64,000 nucleotides of DNA from Pseudomonas sp. GD04091 (GTDB taxonomy: Bacteria > Pseudomonadota > Gammaproteobacteria > Pseudomonadales > Pseudomonadaceae): assembly GCF_029836165.1 (NCBI RefSeq), contig NZ_JAOEBG010000006.1:186001-250000 (forward strand), in the 5' to 3' direction. Positions 10,701 to 22,446 of the stretch are shown piece by piece (within the stretch, counting starts at the first letter, position 1; the number at the start of each line of letters is the position of its first letter). Below the pieces are notes generated by a model. The model had not been told where the DNA came from and did not search any database. It saw only the letters and a program-made list of their open reading frames with translations. Position numbers and translations under genes: made by a program.

Positions 10701-11234
10701 GGTTTCACCCTCTACATGGAAATGCTCGAGCGCGCGGTCAAGGCCATCCGCAAGGGCACCCAGCCAAACCTCGAGCAGCCGCTCGGCGGTGGCCCGGAGA
10801 TCAACCTGCGCCTGCCGGCGCTGATCCCCGAGGACTACCTGCCCGACGTGCATGCGCGCCTGATCCTCTACAAGCGCATCGCCTCGGCGGCCGACGAAGA
10901 AGGCCTCAAGGACCTGCAGGTGGAGATGATCGACCGCTTCGGCCTGCTGCCCGAGCCGACCAAGAACCTGATGCGCCTGACCTCGCTCAAGCTGCAGGCG
11001 GAACAGCTTGGCATCAAGAAAGTCGACGCTGGCCCCAATGGCGGCAAGCTCGAGTTCGAAGCCGAGACCCCGGTCGACCCACTGACCCTGATCAAGTTGA
11101 TCCAGGGCCAGCCCAAACGTTACAAGTTCGAAGGCGCGACCCAGTTCCGTTTTCTGGTGCCGATGGAACGCCCCGAAGAACGTTTCAACACCCTGGAAGC
11201 GCTGTTCGAGCGCCTCACTCCACAAACACACTAA
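7785..11234 (+). CDS. mfd: Transcription-repair coupling factor Mfd
   Basis: Removes RNA polymerase stalled at DNA lesions and recruits UvrA for nucleotide excision repair. The 1149-residue product, starting at GTG 7785, has the full domain order: UvrB-like N-terminal module (about 1-350), polymerase-interacting domain (EGAPVVHIDHGVGRYLGL, about 480-500), RecG-like translocase with Walker A CGDVGFGKTE from about residue 629 and DEEH box IIDEEHRFGVRQ near 729, the TRG region after LHQLRGRVGRS, and a C-terminal TRCF domain. Length and motifs are normal. The next gene, csiV, begins 9 bp after the stop, so they form an operon. Confidence 0.96.
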   Translation: MSVLRLPQIPATAGKQSWGNLPGAALSLAIAEAASSAGRFTLLLTADSQAADRLEQELRFFAPDLPVLPFPDWETLPYDLFSPHQDIISQRIASLYRLPELDHGILVVPITTALHRLAPTRFLLGSSLVLDVGQKIDVEQMRTRLEASGYRCVDTVYEHGEFAVRGALIDLFPMGSKQPYRIDLFDDEIETLRTFDPETQRSIDKVDSIRLLPAREFPMQKDEVTRFKARFRERFDVDFRRSAIFQDLTSGIIPAGIEYYLPLFFEDTATLFDYLPGDTQVFSLPGVEQAAEHFWNDVRGRYEERRGDLTRPLLPPGELFLPVEDCFARLKQWPRVVISADDVEPGAGRERFPARALPNLAIEAKANQPLAELSNFLDQFPGRVLFTAESAGRREVLLELLERLKLRPHTVDGWADFVTGGERLAITIAPLDDGLLLDDPALALVAESPLFGQRVMQRRRREKRGEAANDAVIKNLTELREGAPVVHIDHGVGRYLGLATLEIDGQAAEFLTLEYAEGAKLYVPVANLHLIARYTGSDDALAPLHRLGSEAWQKAKRKAAEQVRDVAAELLDIYARRAARKGHAFADPAADYATFSAGFPFEETPDQQAAIEAVRADMLAGQPMDRLVCGDVGFGKTEVAMRAAFIAVHSGRQVAVLVPTTLLAQQHYNSFRDRFADWPVKVEVMSRFKSAKEVASAAAELAEGKIDILIGTHKLLQDDVRFKDLGLAIIDEEHRFGVRQKEQLKALRSEVDILTLTATPIPRTLNMAVSGMRDLSIIATPPARRLSVRTFVMEQNKSTVKEALLRELLRGGQVYYLHNDVKTIEKCAAELAELVPEARIGIGHGQMRERDLEQVMSDFYHKRFNVLIASTIIETGIDVPSANTIVIERADKFGLAQLHQLRGRVGRSHHQAYAYLLTPPRQQISSDAEKRLEAIANTQDLGAGFVLATNDLEIRGAGELLGEGQSGQIQAVGFTLYMEMLERAVKAIRKGTQPNLEQPLGGGPEINLRLPALIPEDYLPDVHARLILYKRIASAADEEGLKDLQVEMIDRFGLLPEPTKNLMRLTSLKLQAEQLGIKKVDAGPNGGKLEFEAETPVDPLTLIKLIQGQPKRYKFEGATQFRFLVPMERPEERFNTLEALFERLTPQTH

Positions 11235-11243
11235 GGAAGCTTC

Positions 11244-11804
11244 ATGCGTGCCATCCGTTGCCTGACCCTGCTGCTGGCGCTGTTCGCGCCGGCCGCCTTT
11301 GCCGAGGGCCCGTATCAGGTGGAAATGATCCTCGTGCGGCAGAACGCCGTGCCGGCGTTCACCAGCCCGTTCGCCCCAGAGAACTGGAGCGCCGGCGCGC
11401 CGCGCCTGGAAAAAGGCGCCGAACGCCCGACCGCGCTGGGTGACGAGGTTACCCGCCTGCAAGCCACCGCCGACTACACCGTGCTGCTGCACAAAGCCTG
11501 GCAGCAGCAAGCCAGTACGGTGGCCCTGGGCGCCGGTGAAGAGCAGTTCGGCCACTTCCCCATCGAGGGCAACCTGAGCATCGCCGAAGGCCGCTTCATC
11601 GCCGTCGAAGCGAACTTCTGGGTCAACCAGCTCGACGCCAACGGCAGCGTGCTGCGCAGCGAACAGTTCAAGCAGAGCAACAGCAACATGAAGGCCGGGC
11701 AGTTGACCTTCCTCGATGGCGGCCACCTGGCGCTGCTGCTCAAGGTTTCACCGGCCGGCATGCGCAAGATTCCGCTGCCGGACCCGGAAATGATGGAGCA
11801 GTGA
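11244..11804 (+). CDS. CsiV-family secreted protein
   Basis: The 186-residue product has a clear Sec signal peptide (about residues 1-20, cut after AAFA) and should be periplasmic. The mature start EGPYQVEMILVRQ and the central helical/beta pattern match the CsiV family, named for a Vibrio protein that binds peptidoglycan and stimulates D-amino-acid-regulated PBP1A through LpoA. In pseudomonads it usually sits directly after mfd, as here. It is followed after 4 bp by the helicase gene. Family assignment comes from sequence memory and context; its function in Pseudomonas is not established. Confidence 0.75.
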   Translation: MRAIRCLTLLLALFAPAAFAEGPYQVEMILVRQNAVPAFTSPFAPENWSAGAPRLEKGAERPTALGDEVTRLQATADYTVLLHKAWQQQASTVALGAGEEQFGHFPIEGNLSIAEGRFIAVEANFWVNQLDANGSVLRSEQFKQSNSNMKAGQLTFLDGGHLALLLKVSPAGMRKIPLPDPEMMEQ

Positions 11805-11808
11805 CCCC

Positions 11809-15120
<3,312 letters not shown>

Positions 15121-15127
15121 GCGCTCA

Positions 15128-15191
15128 ATCGCGGGGCAAGCCCGCTCCCACGAGGCCTCAGCGCGTCGTGGGAGCGGGCTTGACCCGCGAT
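15128..15191. repeat. REP palindrome pair
   Basis: ATCGCGGGGCAAGCCCGCTCCCACGA, then after a short loop the inverted copy TCGTGGGAGCGGGCTTGACCCGCGAT. This is the pseudomonad REP consensus in inverted arrangement, between the converging helicase and nagZ genes; it probably serves as their shared transcription stop. Confidence 0.88.
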
Positions 15192-15204
15192 AAAGCCGGC
15201 CAGG

Positions 15205-16215
15205 TCAATCGACCAGCTGGGCTTCCTTCAAGGCCCCCAACGCCTCCAGCCAACGCGGCTGCTGGCGGTAATCGGTACGCGCAAAGCCCTGCCCGCGCAT
15301 CCGCGCGATTCGCGGCGACGGCTGGACCTTCATCCGCTGAGCCGCGCTCAGCGCCAACTCCGCGGCCGCGCGGTCGTTGCACACCAGGCCCATGTCGCAA
15401 CCGGCGCTCAGCGCCGCCTCGATGCGACTGGCGGCATCACCCACCACATGGGCACCGGCCATGGACAGGTCGTCGCTGAAGATCACCCCATCGAAACCCA
15501 GCTCGCCGCGCAGGATGTCCTGCAGCCAGCGCCGGGAGAAGCCCGCCGGCTGGTTGTCCACCTGCGGATAGATGACATGCGCCGGCATCACCGCCGCCAG
15601 CTGCCCGCTCAGACGGGTGAATGGCACCAGGTCCACGGCGCGCAGCTGCTCCAGGCTGCGCTCATCGACCGGAATGGCCACGTGCGAGTCGGCCTCGGCC
15701 CAACCATGTCCCGGGAAATGCTTGCCACAAGCCGCCATGCCGGCAGCGTTCATACCGCGGATGAAAGCCCCCGCCAACTGGGTGGCGCGCTCGGGTTCAC
15801 CCTCGAAGGCGCGACTGCCGACCACGGCGCTGCGCTGGTGGTCGAGGTCCAGGACCGGCGCGAAGCTCAGGTCCAATCCCACTGCCAGCACTTCGGTCGC
15901 CATCAACCAGCCACATTGCTCGGCCAGGTACTCGGCGTTGGCGTTATCGGCGATGGCGCGCATGGCCGGCAAGCGCACGAAGCCCTGACGCAGGCGCTGC
16001 ACCCGACCACCTTCCTGGTCGACGGCGAGAATGAGATCAGGGCGAATGGCGCGAATCGACGCGCACAGCTCGCGCACCTGGCGCGGGCTGTCGATGTTGC
16101 GGGCAAAGATGATCAGGCCGGCCACTTCGGGCTGGCGCAACAGATGGCGATCTTCGGCGGTCAGCCAGTGGCCGGCGATATCCACCATCAGGGAGCCTTG
16201 CAGGCTGGCGGTCAT
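15205..16215 (-). CDS. nagZ: Beta-N-acetylhexosaminidase NagZ
   Basis: Removes N-acetylglucosamine from 1,6-anhydro-muropeptides in the cytosol during peptidoglycan recycling; its product also feeds AmpR control of beta-lactamase. The 336-residue protein is a single GH3 barrel. It has the NagZ signature ACGKHFPGHGWAEADSH, whose His lies on the flexible catalytic loop, and the nucleophile Asp in GVIFSDDLSM. There is no signal peptide, as expected. It lies downstream of psrA on the same strand, after a 176-bp gap that contains a possible 40-codon ORF. Confidence 0.95.
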   Translation of the reverse strand: MTASLQGSLMVDIAGHWLTAEDRHLLRQPEVAGLIIFARNIDSPRQVRELCASIRAIRPDLILAVDQEGGRVQRLRQGFVRLPAMRAIADNANAEYLAEQCGWLMATEVLAVGLDLSFAPVLDLDHQRSAVVGSRAFEGEPERATQLAGAFIRGMNAAGMAACGKHFPGHGWAEADSHVAIPVDERSLEQLRAVDLVPFTRLSGQLAAVMPAHVIYPQVDNQPAGFSRRWLQDILRGELGFDGVIFSDDLSMAGAHVVGDAASRIEAALSAGCDMGLVCNDRAAAELALSAAQRMKVQPSPRIARMRGQGFARTDYRQQPRWLEALGALKEAQLVD

Positions 16216-16391
16216 AGCGAGTCCTTCATTACAGATCCAGGGGAGCCCGACAGGCGCAGGCGCACACCGTCATGGGACAGCGAACAGCCCATAGGTTCAG
16301 TGCGGCAGGGAGAGTGCCGGAAAGGCGGCGGCTCAAGGCGAGGTCGGACATGGGCGCTAGCTTAGCCGAAGCGCCCTACCCCGCCCAGTGT

Positions 16392-17096
16392 TCAGACCTT
16401 GGCAGCCGCGCTGGACTTGCTGCGCGGACGCAACTGGGCCGTGGCCATGGCGGGGTCGGTGACGCCGGTGTCGGCGCGCATGCCGGCGGCCAGGAACGGC
16501 ACCATCAAGCGCATCACCTGCTCGATCGAGGTATTGATGCCGAAATCGGTTTCGGCAATGGCGCGCAGCGCCTTGATCCCCGACATGCTGAACGCCGCGG
16601 CCCCCAGCATGAAGTGCACCCGCCAGAACAGCTCGAGCGGCGGAATGCGCGGGGCAGCCTCGTTGACCAGGAGCATGTAGCGGCGGAACACCTTGCCATA
16701 CATGTCTTCCAGATAACGGCGCAGGTGGCCCTGGCTCTGGCTGAACGCCAACCCCAGCAGGCGCATGAAGATGGACAGGTCGTTATTGCTGCGCGGCTGC
16801 ACCGCGAGCGCCTGCTCGACCAGCATCTCCAGCAGCTCTTCGAGGCTGGCCTTCTGTTCGGGGCGCGCCTGGCGCCGCTCCAGCTCGCGCTCGAGGCTGG
16901 CACAGAAAGGACCGAGGAAACGTGAGAAAACCGCCTGGATCAGGGCTTTCTTGGAGCCGAAGTGATAGTTCACCGCCGCCAGGTTGACCCCGGCCTTGCT
17001 GGTGATCAGCCGCAATGAGGTTTCCGCGAACCCGCGCTCCGCGAACAGCTGTTCCGCCGCATCGAGGATGCGTTCAACGGTTTCCGATTGGGCCAT
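16392..17096 (-). CDS. psrA: TetR-family transcriptional regulator PsrA
   Basis: In pseudomonads PsrA represses its own gene and the fadBA beta-oxidation operon, activates rpoS, and is released by long-chain fatty acids. ATG 17096 gives 234 residues; the longer frame adds 43 unconserved residues. Residues 1-55 form the TetR helix-turn-helix (ERILDAAEQLFAERGFAETS ... VNYHFGSKKALI). The rest is the ligand/dimer domain with an Ala/Ser/Lys tail. The psrA-lexA-sulA neighbourhood supports the name. Two PsrA-type boxes lie 15-42 bp before the start, consistent with autorepression. Confidence 0.9.
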   Translation of the reverse strand: MAQSETVERILDAAEQLFAERGFAETSLRLITSKAGVNLAAVNYHFGSKKALIQAVFSRFLGPFCASLERELERRQARPEQKASLEELLEMLVEQALAVQPRSNNDLSIFMRLLGLAFSQSQGHLRRYLEDMYGKVFRRYMLLVNEAAPRIPPLELFWRVHFMLGAAAFSMSGIKALRAIAETDFGINTSIEQVMRLMVPFLAAGMRADTGVTDPAMATAQLRPRSKSSAAAKV

Positions 17097-17111
17097 GTCT
17101 ACTCCGCCTGA

Positions 17112-17138
17112 CAAACAGTTGTTTGAAACATACGTTTC
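17112..17138. promoter_or_regulatory. Two overlapping PsrA operator boxes
   Basis: CAAAC-AGTT-GTTTG at 17112-17125 and GAAAC-ATAC-GTTTC at 17125-17138 share one base. Both fit the published PsrA consensus G/CAAAC-N(2-4)-GTTTG/C perfectly. They lie directly upstream of psrA, in position for autorepression. Confidence 0.85.
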
Positions 17139-17242
17139 AGGCCTGCTTCTGTCAAGGCTCGGTGACTGGCCGGTCGCCCATTTAATCACAGCCACAACAC
17201 ATTGAATGGACTCGCTTTGCGCCACTCATGCGCGCAGGGTGC

Positions 17243-17294
17243 TTGCAGCTTGCCAGCCACTGTATATAATCCCAGTCACTGTATAAAAAGACAG
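17243..17294 (+). promoter_or_regulatory. lexA promoter with two tandem SOS boxes
   Basis: A sigma-70 promoter TTGCAG (17243-17248), 16-bp spacer, TATAAT (17265-17270). Two LexA boxes of the form CTG-N10-CAG occur: 17260-17275 (CTGTATATAATCCCAG), which overlaps the -10, and 17279-17294 (CTGTATAAAAAGACAG), just downstream. LexA bound here would block the promoter. lexA starts 11 bp after the second box. Confidence 0.9.
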
Positions 17295-17305
17295 AGCCCT
17301 CGCCC

Positions 17306-17914
17306 ATGCTGAAACTGACGCCACGCCAAGCCGAGATTCTGGCTTTCATCAAACGTTGCCTCGAAGACAACGGTTTCCCGCCGACCCGCGCCGAGATCGC
17401 CCAGGAGCTGGGCTTCAAATCGCCCAACGCCGCCGAGGAGCACCTCAAGGCCCTGGCTCGCAAGGGTGCCATCGAGATGACCCCGGGCGCGTCCCGCGGC
17501 ATCCGCATCCCCGGTCTCGAGCCAAAGAACGACGACAACGGCCTGCCGATCATCGGTCGCGTAGCCGCCGGTGCGCCGATCCTGGCCGAGCAGCACATCG
17601 AAGAATCCTGCAACATCAACCCGGCCTTCTTCCATCCCCGCGCCGACTATCTGTTGCGCGTGCACGGCATGAGCATGAAGGACATCGGCATCTTCGACGG
17701 CGACCTGCTCGCCGTGCACACCACCCGCGAAGCCCGCAACGGCCAGATCGTGGTTGCCCGTATCGGTGACGAAGTCACCGTCAAGCGCTTCAAGCGCGAA
17801 GGCAGCAAGGTCTGGCTGATTGCCGAGAACCCCGAGTTCGCCCCCATCGAAGTCGACCTGAAAGAGCAGGAACTGGTGATCGAGGGCTTGAGCGTCGGCG
17901 TCCTTCGCCGCTGA
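17306..17914 (+). CDS. lexA: SOS-response repressor LexA
   Basis: Represses DNA-damage genes and is inactivated by RecA-stimulated self-cleavage. At 202 residues it is standard length. The N-terminal winged helix (about 1-70) contains [12 protein letters not shown] and [12 protein letters not shown]. The linker holds the cleavage bond A88-G89 in RVAAGAPI. The protease dyad is S123 (GMSMKD) and K160 (VTVKRF). Two SOS boxes control it, and sulA follows 14 bp after its stop, so both are induced together. Confidence 0.97.
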   Translation: MLKLTPRQAEILAFIKRCLEDNGFPPTRAEIAQELGFKSPNAAEEHLKALARKGAIEMTPGASRGIRIPGLEPKNDDNGLPIIGRVAAGAPILAEQHIEESCNINPAFFHPRADYLLRVHGMSMKDIGIFDGDLLAVHTTREARNGQIVVARIGDEVTVKRFKREGSKVWLIAENPEFAPIEVDLKEQELVIEGLSVGVLRR

Positions 17915-17928
17915 AACCAGGAGGCGTC

Positions 17929-18405
17929 ATGCAGCCGTTCACCCATGCACCGCAGCAAGCGCAGTTGCCGCTGTTCGAGGCCTTCCTCGCCCAGCCGGTA
18001 CTGCCAGGCCTGAAGCCAAGCGAGCCAACGCGCAAGAGCAGCCAACCCGAGCTGTTCAGTGAGCTGGCCCTGCGTGGCGCGCCCGGGCATTGCCAAAGCC
18101 TGCTGGCTCCCGTCCTGCGCGAACTCAGCGAAGAGGATGACAGCCGCTGGCTGACACTCATCGCCCCACCAGGCAGCCTGACCCAGACCTGGCTGCGCGA
18201 TGCCGGGCTTAACCGTGAACGCATCCTGCTGCTGCACCCCGGCGTCAACCAGACAGTCCTGCAACTGGCTTGCGAAGCCCTGCGCCTGGGCCACAGCCAT
18301 ACCGTGGTCAGCTGGCTGGGCACCCTCAACACCAGCGCCCGCCAACAACTGCAACGCGCTGCAGCCATCGGAAACGCACAAAGCCTGAACATCCGCCTCG
18401 GCTGA
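17929..18405 (+). CDS. sulA: SOS-induced cell division inhibitor SulA
   Basis: Binds FtsZ and blocks septation while DNA damage persists. The 158-residue protein has the SulA/RecA-like core: RWLTLIAPPGSLTQTWLRDAGL in the middle and a C-terminal SHTVVSWLGTLNTSARQQLQ. It is cytoplasmic. It lies in an operon with lexA, the usual pseudomonad arrangement, and so needs no separate SOS box. Its stop codon lies inside a terminator hairpin. Confidence 0.92.
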   Translation: MQPFTHAPQQAQLPLFEAFLAQPVLPGLKPSEPTRKSSQPELFSELALRGAPGHCQSLLAPVLRELSEEDDSRWLTLIAPPGSLTQTWLRDAGLNRERILLLHPGVNQTVLQLACEALRLGHSHTVVSWLGTLNTSARQQLQRAAAIGNAQSLNIRLG

Positions 18406-18417
18406 TGTTCAGGCTTT
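18380..18417 (+). terminator. Hairpin overlapping the sulA stop codon
   Basis: Arms AAAGCCTGAACATC (18380-18393) and GATGTTCAGGCTTT (18404-18417) pair perfectly over 14 bp with a 10-base loop. The sulA TGA (18403-18405) lies at the loop/right-arm border. The following T run is weak, so it may act as a 3'-end stabiliser as much as a terminator. Confidence 0.65.
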
Positions 18418-18456
18418 GCCTGTAAAACGCTTGAAACCCTGAGCCTGCAGGCTGGC

Positions 18457-18690
18457 TCAATGAAGGACTCGCGGCCCCTCTTCACGCTCGAAGTCACCCT
18501 CGACAAGGCGACCGGCCATCTGCACGCCAACGCTGAGCATGGCCTTGGCCACTTCTACGTGCTGTCCTTGCAGGAATGCCTTGGCGTCCTCGGAGAAATC
18601 CAGGGTTACCAGGGAGCCTTCATCCTCGGCACGGCGCAGCTCGATCCGGCCATCAGGCAACTCGACAATTTCTAGAAAGGACGTTGACAT
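18457..18690 (-). CDS. Small conserved hypothetical protein
   Basis: A 77-residue product from ATG 18690; a GTG at 18708 would add six residues. It reads as beta-strands followed by helix: MSTSFLEIVELPDGRIELRR, then LVTLDFSEDAKAFLQG, with an acidic C-terminus. There are no membrane helices, cysteines or recognisable catalytic motifs. I recall similar short proteins next to lexA/sulA and topA in other pseudomonads but know no function. It lies on the opposite strand to sulA and is followed by another minus-strand gene set. Confidence 0.65.
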   Translation of the reverse strand: MSTSFLEIVELPDGRIELRRAEDEGSLVTLDFSEDAKAFLQGQHVEVAKAMLSVGVQMAGRLVEGDFEREEGPRVLH

Positions 18691-18741
18691 AAAGGGCCTG
18701 CTTTTCACGAAAGGCCAGTAGTGTACCAGCCATGAACGCCG

Positions 18742-19263
18742 TCAGCACTCACTCAACGCGTCGCGGAATCGTCTCACCAGGTTTTTGAGGTTCTGTCGCC
18801 AGGCCTCCAACTCCTCCCGAGAAAGCTTGATCGGCTCGGGCTCGTCCAGATTGACGGCCTGGATCAATGGCTGGGTGACGTCGCCCTTCACGGTTTTCTT
18901 CGCGACCGGCGGTCGGAACAAATCGGCATAAGCGGCCAGCAGACGCGCCAGCCAGGTTTCCGGTTGACGAGCCAGCTCCAACAACTCGGCCATTTCCGGA
19001 ATCGCCACGCGCGTCAGCACTTCATCGCTGAACAGCAGCTCGGCCCGCGACGCAGAAGCCTGTGGCAGGCGATAGAAACCAGCAATCTCGTGACACAAGC
19101 CAAGCAACGCACCGTAGAGGTGAAACAGCGCCGATTCGCGCTCGGCCTGCAGCAGCCCCTGAGCATTCATCGCCTGGCTCTCGGCGGCCTTGGTCATGGA
19201 CTCAAGCGCGAGGCCGGCGAAGAACAGTTTCTGGTTGGTGCGGGTGTAGAGTTCCTGGGCCAT
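18742..19263 (-). CDS. DUF6586-like conserved protein
   Basis: A 173-residue, largely helical, soluble protein starting at ATG 19263 (MAQELYTRTNQKLFFAG). The first ~120 residues form amphipathic helices. A linker with KKTVKGDVTQPLIQ and a C-terminal helix LSREELEAWRQNLKNLVRRF follow. It has no signal peptide and no catalytic motif. The family is widespread in pseudomonads beside topA; the DUF name is from memory and no function is known. An upstream REP pair separates it from topA. Confidence 0.7.
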   Translation of the reverse strand: MAQELYTRTNQKLFFAGLALESMTKAAESQAMNAQGLLQAERESALFHLYGALLGLCHEIAGFYRLPQASASRAELLFSDEVLTRVAIPEMAELLELARQPETWLARLLAAYADLFRPPVAKKTVKGDVTQPLIQAVNLDEPEPIKLSREELEAWRQNLKNLVRRFRDALSEC

Positions 19264-19333
19264 TTCGAGTGACTCCTGAAGGCTGCAAGGCAATTGCCTG
19301 CAGTTTCAGGGATTGCGCTTTGCTTGTCATCAA

Positions 19334-19446
19334 ATGACTGGGGCCGCTTCGCGCGCCATCGCCGGCAAGCCGCCCCCCCCCCCACAGAATCGCCTCGTAC
19401 CCTGTGGGAGCTGGCTTGCCAGCGATGGGGCGCGAAGCGGCCCCAG
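19334..19446. repeat. Inverted REP pair with an 11-C homopolymer
   Basis: ACTGGGGCCGCTTCGCGC on the left is the inverse of GCGCGAAGCGGCCCCAGT on the right. Between them are REP cores CATCGCCGGCAAGCCG and CTGGCTTGCCAGCGATG. One unit ends in a run of 11 C (19373-19383) where REP normally has CTCCCAC, so this copy looks eroded by slippage. Confidence 0.8.
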
Positions 19447-19458
19447 TACAACTTCAGA

Positions 19459-22068
19459 TCAACGCTTGTCTTCGACCTTCCACGCCTTGCCGTCGTAGAA
19501 CGCCTTCCAGCCGGTCGGTTTGCCATCGACCTCGGACTGCACGTATTGCTCCTTGGTCTTGCGGCTGTAGCGAATCACCGCCGGGCGGCCTTCCGGGTCC
19601 TTCTGCGGCGCATCGCAGAGGAAGTGATACTTCGGATCGATCTCGTGCTTGTGGGGAACGATCTCCAGCACCAGTGGCGCGCGGGTTTCGCGGTTCTTCG
19701 GGAACTGGCTGGCCGCCAGGAACAAGCCCGACGCACCATCACGCAACACGTAGGTGTCGTCGACCTTCTCGCACTTGAGCTCTGGCATATCCACCTTGTC
19801 CATCTTCGGTGGCGCCGCCTCTCCGCTCTTGAGCAGCTTGCGCGTGTTCTTGCAGGCCGGGTTGGTGCAACCGAAGAACTTGCCGAAACGCCCGGTCTTG
19901 AGCTGCATCTCGCTGCCGCACTTGTCGCACTCCAGGCTCGGGCCTTCGTAACCCTTGATCCGGTAGCTACCCTCTTCGATCTCGTAGCCTGCGCAATCCG
20001 GGTTGTTACCGCAGATATGCAACTTGTGCTTCTCGTCGAGCAGGTAGGCGTCCATCGCCGTCGAGCAGATCGGGCAGCGATGCTTGCCACGCAGCACCAG
20101 GGATTCGGACTCGCCTTCGTCGTCAGCGGCGATCTCGTCACCCGGCACCAGGTTGACCGTTGCCTTGCAACGTTCCTTCGGCGGCAGGCTGTAGCCCGAA
20201 CAGCCGAGGAAAACACCCGTGGACGCAGTCCGGATCATCATCGGGCGACCACATTCCTTGCACGGAATGTTGGTCAAGGTCGGCTGGTTGGCACGCATGC
20301 CGCTTTCTGCGGATTCGGCGGTCAGCAGCTTCTTGCTGAAATCGCCATAGAACTCATCGAGCACGTTCTTCCAGTCACGCTCGCCCTGGGCCACGTCGTC
20401 GAGGTGCTCTTCCATGCCGGCGGTGAAGCCGTAGTCCATCAGGTTGGCAAAGCTTTCCGACAGACGCTCGGTGACGATGTCGCCCATCTTCTCGGAGTAG
20501 AAGCGGCGGTTGTGCAGGGTGACGTAACCACGGTCCTGAATGGTGGAAATGATCGCTGCGTAGGTCGATGGACGACCAATACCGCGCTTTTCCATCTCCT
20601 TGACCAGGCTGGCTTCGGTGAAGCGCGCCGGCGGCTTGGTGAAGTGCTGGCTCGGATCGAGCTGGATCAACTTCAGCGCTTCGCCCTGGGCCATTTCCGG
20701 CAACACATCGTCCTCGCCCGGCTTGCTCTGCTGCGGCAGGACACGGGTGTAACCGTCGAACTTGAGGATACGGCCCTTGGCACGCAGCTCGAAGTCGCCG
20801 GCCACGACGGTGACGCTGGTGGACAGGTATTGCGCAGGCGGCATCTGGCACGCCAGGAACTGGCGCCAGATCAGCTCGTACAGGCGCTCGGCGTCGCGCT
20901 CCATGCCGCTGAGCTTGGTTGGATGGATATTCACGTCGGAGGGGCGAATCGCCTCGTGCGCCTCCTGGGCGCCTTCCTTGCTGCCGTAGACGATCGGCGC
21001 GGCGGGCAGGTACTGCTTGCCGAATTCTTTTTCGATGTAGTCGCGCGCCATCTCGACGGCATCGGTCGACAGGTTGGTCGAATCGGTACGCATGTAGGTG
21101 ATGTAACCGGCCTCGTACAGACGCTGGGCCATCATCATGGTCTTCTTCACCCCAAAGCCCAGACGGTTGCTCGCCGCCTGCTGCAGGGTGGAGGTGATGA
21201 ACGGCGCCGAGGGCTTGCTGCTGGTCGGCCGGTCTTCGCGCTTGCTTACGCTGTAGCTGGAGGACTTGAGCTTCTCCAGTGCAGCCATGGCCTGCGCCTG
21301 ATTGAGCGGTTTGAAGGCCTCGCCGTTCTCGCGGGCGACCTCGAAACGCACCTTGGCGTTCTTGGCGGTGCCCAGATCGGCGTGGACTTCCCAGTACTCT
21401 TCCGGATTGAACGCACGGATCTCGCGCTCACGCTCGACCACCAGCTTCACCGCCACCGACTGCACACGGCCTGCAGACAGGCCGCGGGCGATCTTGGCCC
21501 ACAGCAGCGGCGAGACCATGTAGCCCACCACGCGATCGAGGAAGCGACGCGCCTGCTGTGCATTGACCCGATCAATGTCGAGCTCGCCCGGCTGGGAGAA
21601 CGCCTCCTGGATGGCCTTCTTGGTGATCTCGTTGAACACCACGCGCTTGTAGCGGCTGTCGTCGCCGCCAATGGCTTCGCGCAGGTGCCAGGCGATGGCT
21701 TCCCCTTCGCGGTCCAAGTCGGTTGCGAGATAGATGGTGTCGGCATCCTTGGCCAGGCGGCGCAGCTCTTCGATCACCTTCTCCTTGCCGGGAAGGATCT
21801 CGTACTTGGCCTTCCAACCCGCCTCGGGATCGACGCCCATGCGCGCGACCAGGGTGCGACGCGCCTTCTCCTTCGGCGACAGCGCCGGAGCCTCACTCGC
21901 AGTCTTGCCGCGCTTGGCCGCCGGTTCCTTGGCCGCACTGGCGGAACCGCTGGTGGGAAGGTCACGGATGTGGCCGATACTCGACTTCACCACGTACTGG
22001 CTGCCCAGGTACTTGTTGATGGTCTTGGCCTTGGCCGGGGATTCCACAATGACCAGCGATTTGCCCAT
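19459..22068 (-). CDS. topA: DNA topoisomerase I
   Basis: Relaxes negative supercoils through a transient 5'-phosphotyrosine bond. The 869-residue product has the Toprim domain at the N-terminus ([19 protein letters not shown], then the metal site [14 protein letters not shown]), the catalytic Tyr at about residue 325 in ITYMRTDS, and three C-terminal Cys4-type zinc fingers (CKECG..., CPICS..., CDKCG...). The N-terminal domain carries an inserted low-complexity stretch (about residues 35-70, Ala/Lys-rich), common in Pseudomonas TopA. Confidence 0.96.
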   Translation of the reverse strand: MGKSLVIVESPAKAKTINKYLGSQYVVKSSIGHIRDLPTSGSASAAKEPAAKRGKTASEAPALSPKEKARRTLVARMGVDPEAGWKAKYEILPGKEKVIEELRRLAKDADTIYLATDLDREGEAIAWHLREAIGGDDSRYKRVVFNEITKKAIQEAFSQPGELDIDRVNAQQARRFLDRVVGYMVSPLLWAKIARGLSAGRVQSVAVKLVVEREREIRAFNPEEYWEVHADLGTAKNAKVRFEVARENGEAFKPLNQAQAMAALEKLKSSSYSVSKREDRPTSSKPSAPFITSTLQQAASNRLGFGVKKTMMMAQRLYEAGYITYMRTDSTNLSTDAVEMARDYIEKEFGKQYLPAAPIVYGSKEGAQEAHEAIRPSDVNIHPTKLSGMERDAERLYELIWRQFLACQMPPAQYLSTSVTVVAGDFELRAKGRILKFDGYTRVLPQQSKPGEDDVLPEMAQGEALKLIQLDPSQHFTKPPARFTEASLVKEMEKRGIGRPSTYAAIISTIQDRGYVTLHNRRFYSEKMGDIVTERLSESFANLMDYGFTAGMEEHLDDVAQGERDWKNVLDEFYGDFSKKLLTAESAESGMRANQPTLTNIPCKECGRPMMIRTASTGVFLGCSGYSLPPKERCKATVNLVPGDEIAADDEGESESLVLRGKHRCPICSTAMDAYLLDEKHKLHICGNNPDCAGYEIEEGSYRIKGYEGPSLECDKCGSEMQLKTGRFGKFFGCTNPACKNTRKLLKSGEAAPPKMDKVDMPELKCEKVDDTYVLRDGASGLFLAASQFPKNRETRAPLVLEIVPHKHEIDPKYHFLCDAPQKDPEGRPAVIRYSRKTKEQYVQSEVDGKPTGWKAFYDGKAWKVEDKR

Positions 22069-22168
22069 GGATCGGAGTATTCCTGAATCTGAAGATGAAA
22101 AACGCGTCAGGTGCCGGACGCGGCACCGCTATATATAGTGGCGAAACTGTGAGGTCAAGCGTGGGTGT

Positions 22169-22420
22169 TCACGGATGTGCTTTCGCCAGCAGCTCGTCCA
22201 TCCCTTCCTCAGCCTTGACCAAAGCAAAGCGTGGCACCTGCTCGCCGTCAACCTCGACAGACTCCAGGAACATGGAAAGCGGCCGAACCCAAAGCCCGAA
22301 TTCGCCATACAAGGCCTGATAGAACACCACCCACTCCTCGGTCTCGGAATGGCGCGCGGTGCCGAAAACACGATACTCAGGGCCTTTGTAATGCCGGTAC
22401 ACACCAGGTTGTATCTGCAT
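22169..22420 (-). CDS. DUF1653 domain protein
   Basis: An 83-residue protein from ATG 22420 (MQIQPGVYRHYKGPEY); a TTG at 22441 would add seven residues. The sequence PGVYRHYKGPEYRVFGTARHSETEE with a later VFYQALYGEFGLWVRPLSMF is the DUF1653 signature, a small beta-barrel-like fold of unknown role. It lies between fadA (upstream, beyond a terminator) and topA on the same strand. Confidence 0.85.
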   Translation of the reverse strand: MQIQPGVYRHYKGPEYRVFGTARHSETEEWVVFYQALYGEFGLWVRPLSMFLESVEVDGEQVPRFALVKAEEGMDELLAKAHP

Positions 22421-22446
22421 GTCGCTCGCCCTCTTGAACAAATCCT

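Noticed and set aside
7800-11726. A 1308-codon open frame on the minus strand, antisense to mfd
   Set aside because: It mirrors the real mfd and csiV genes in GC-rich DNA with strong third-position bias. The translation is His/Gln/Val/Gly-rich with no domains, while the plus strand encodes intact Mfd.
19294-22086. A 930-codon plus-strand frame across topA
   Set aside because: It is the reverse-strand shadow of TopA. The minus strand holds catalytic Tyr and zinc-finger motifs.
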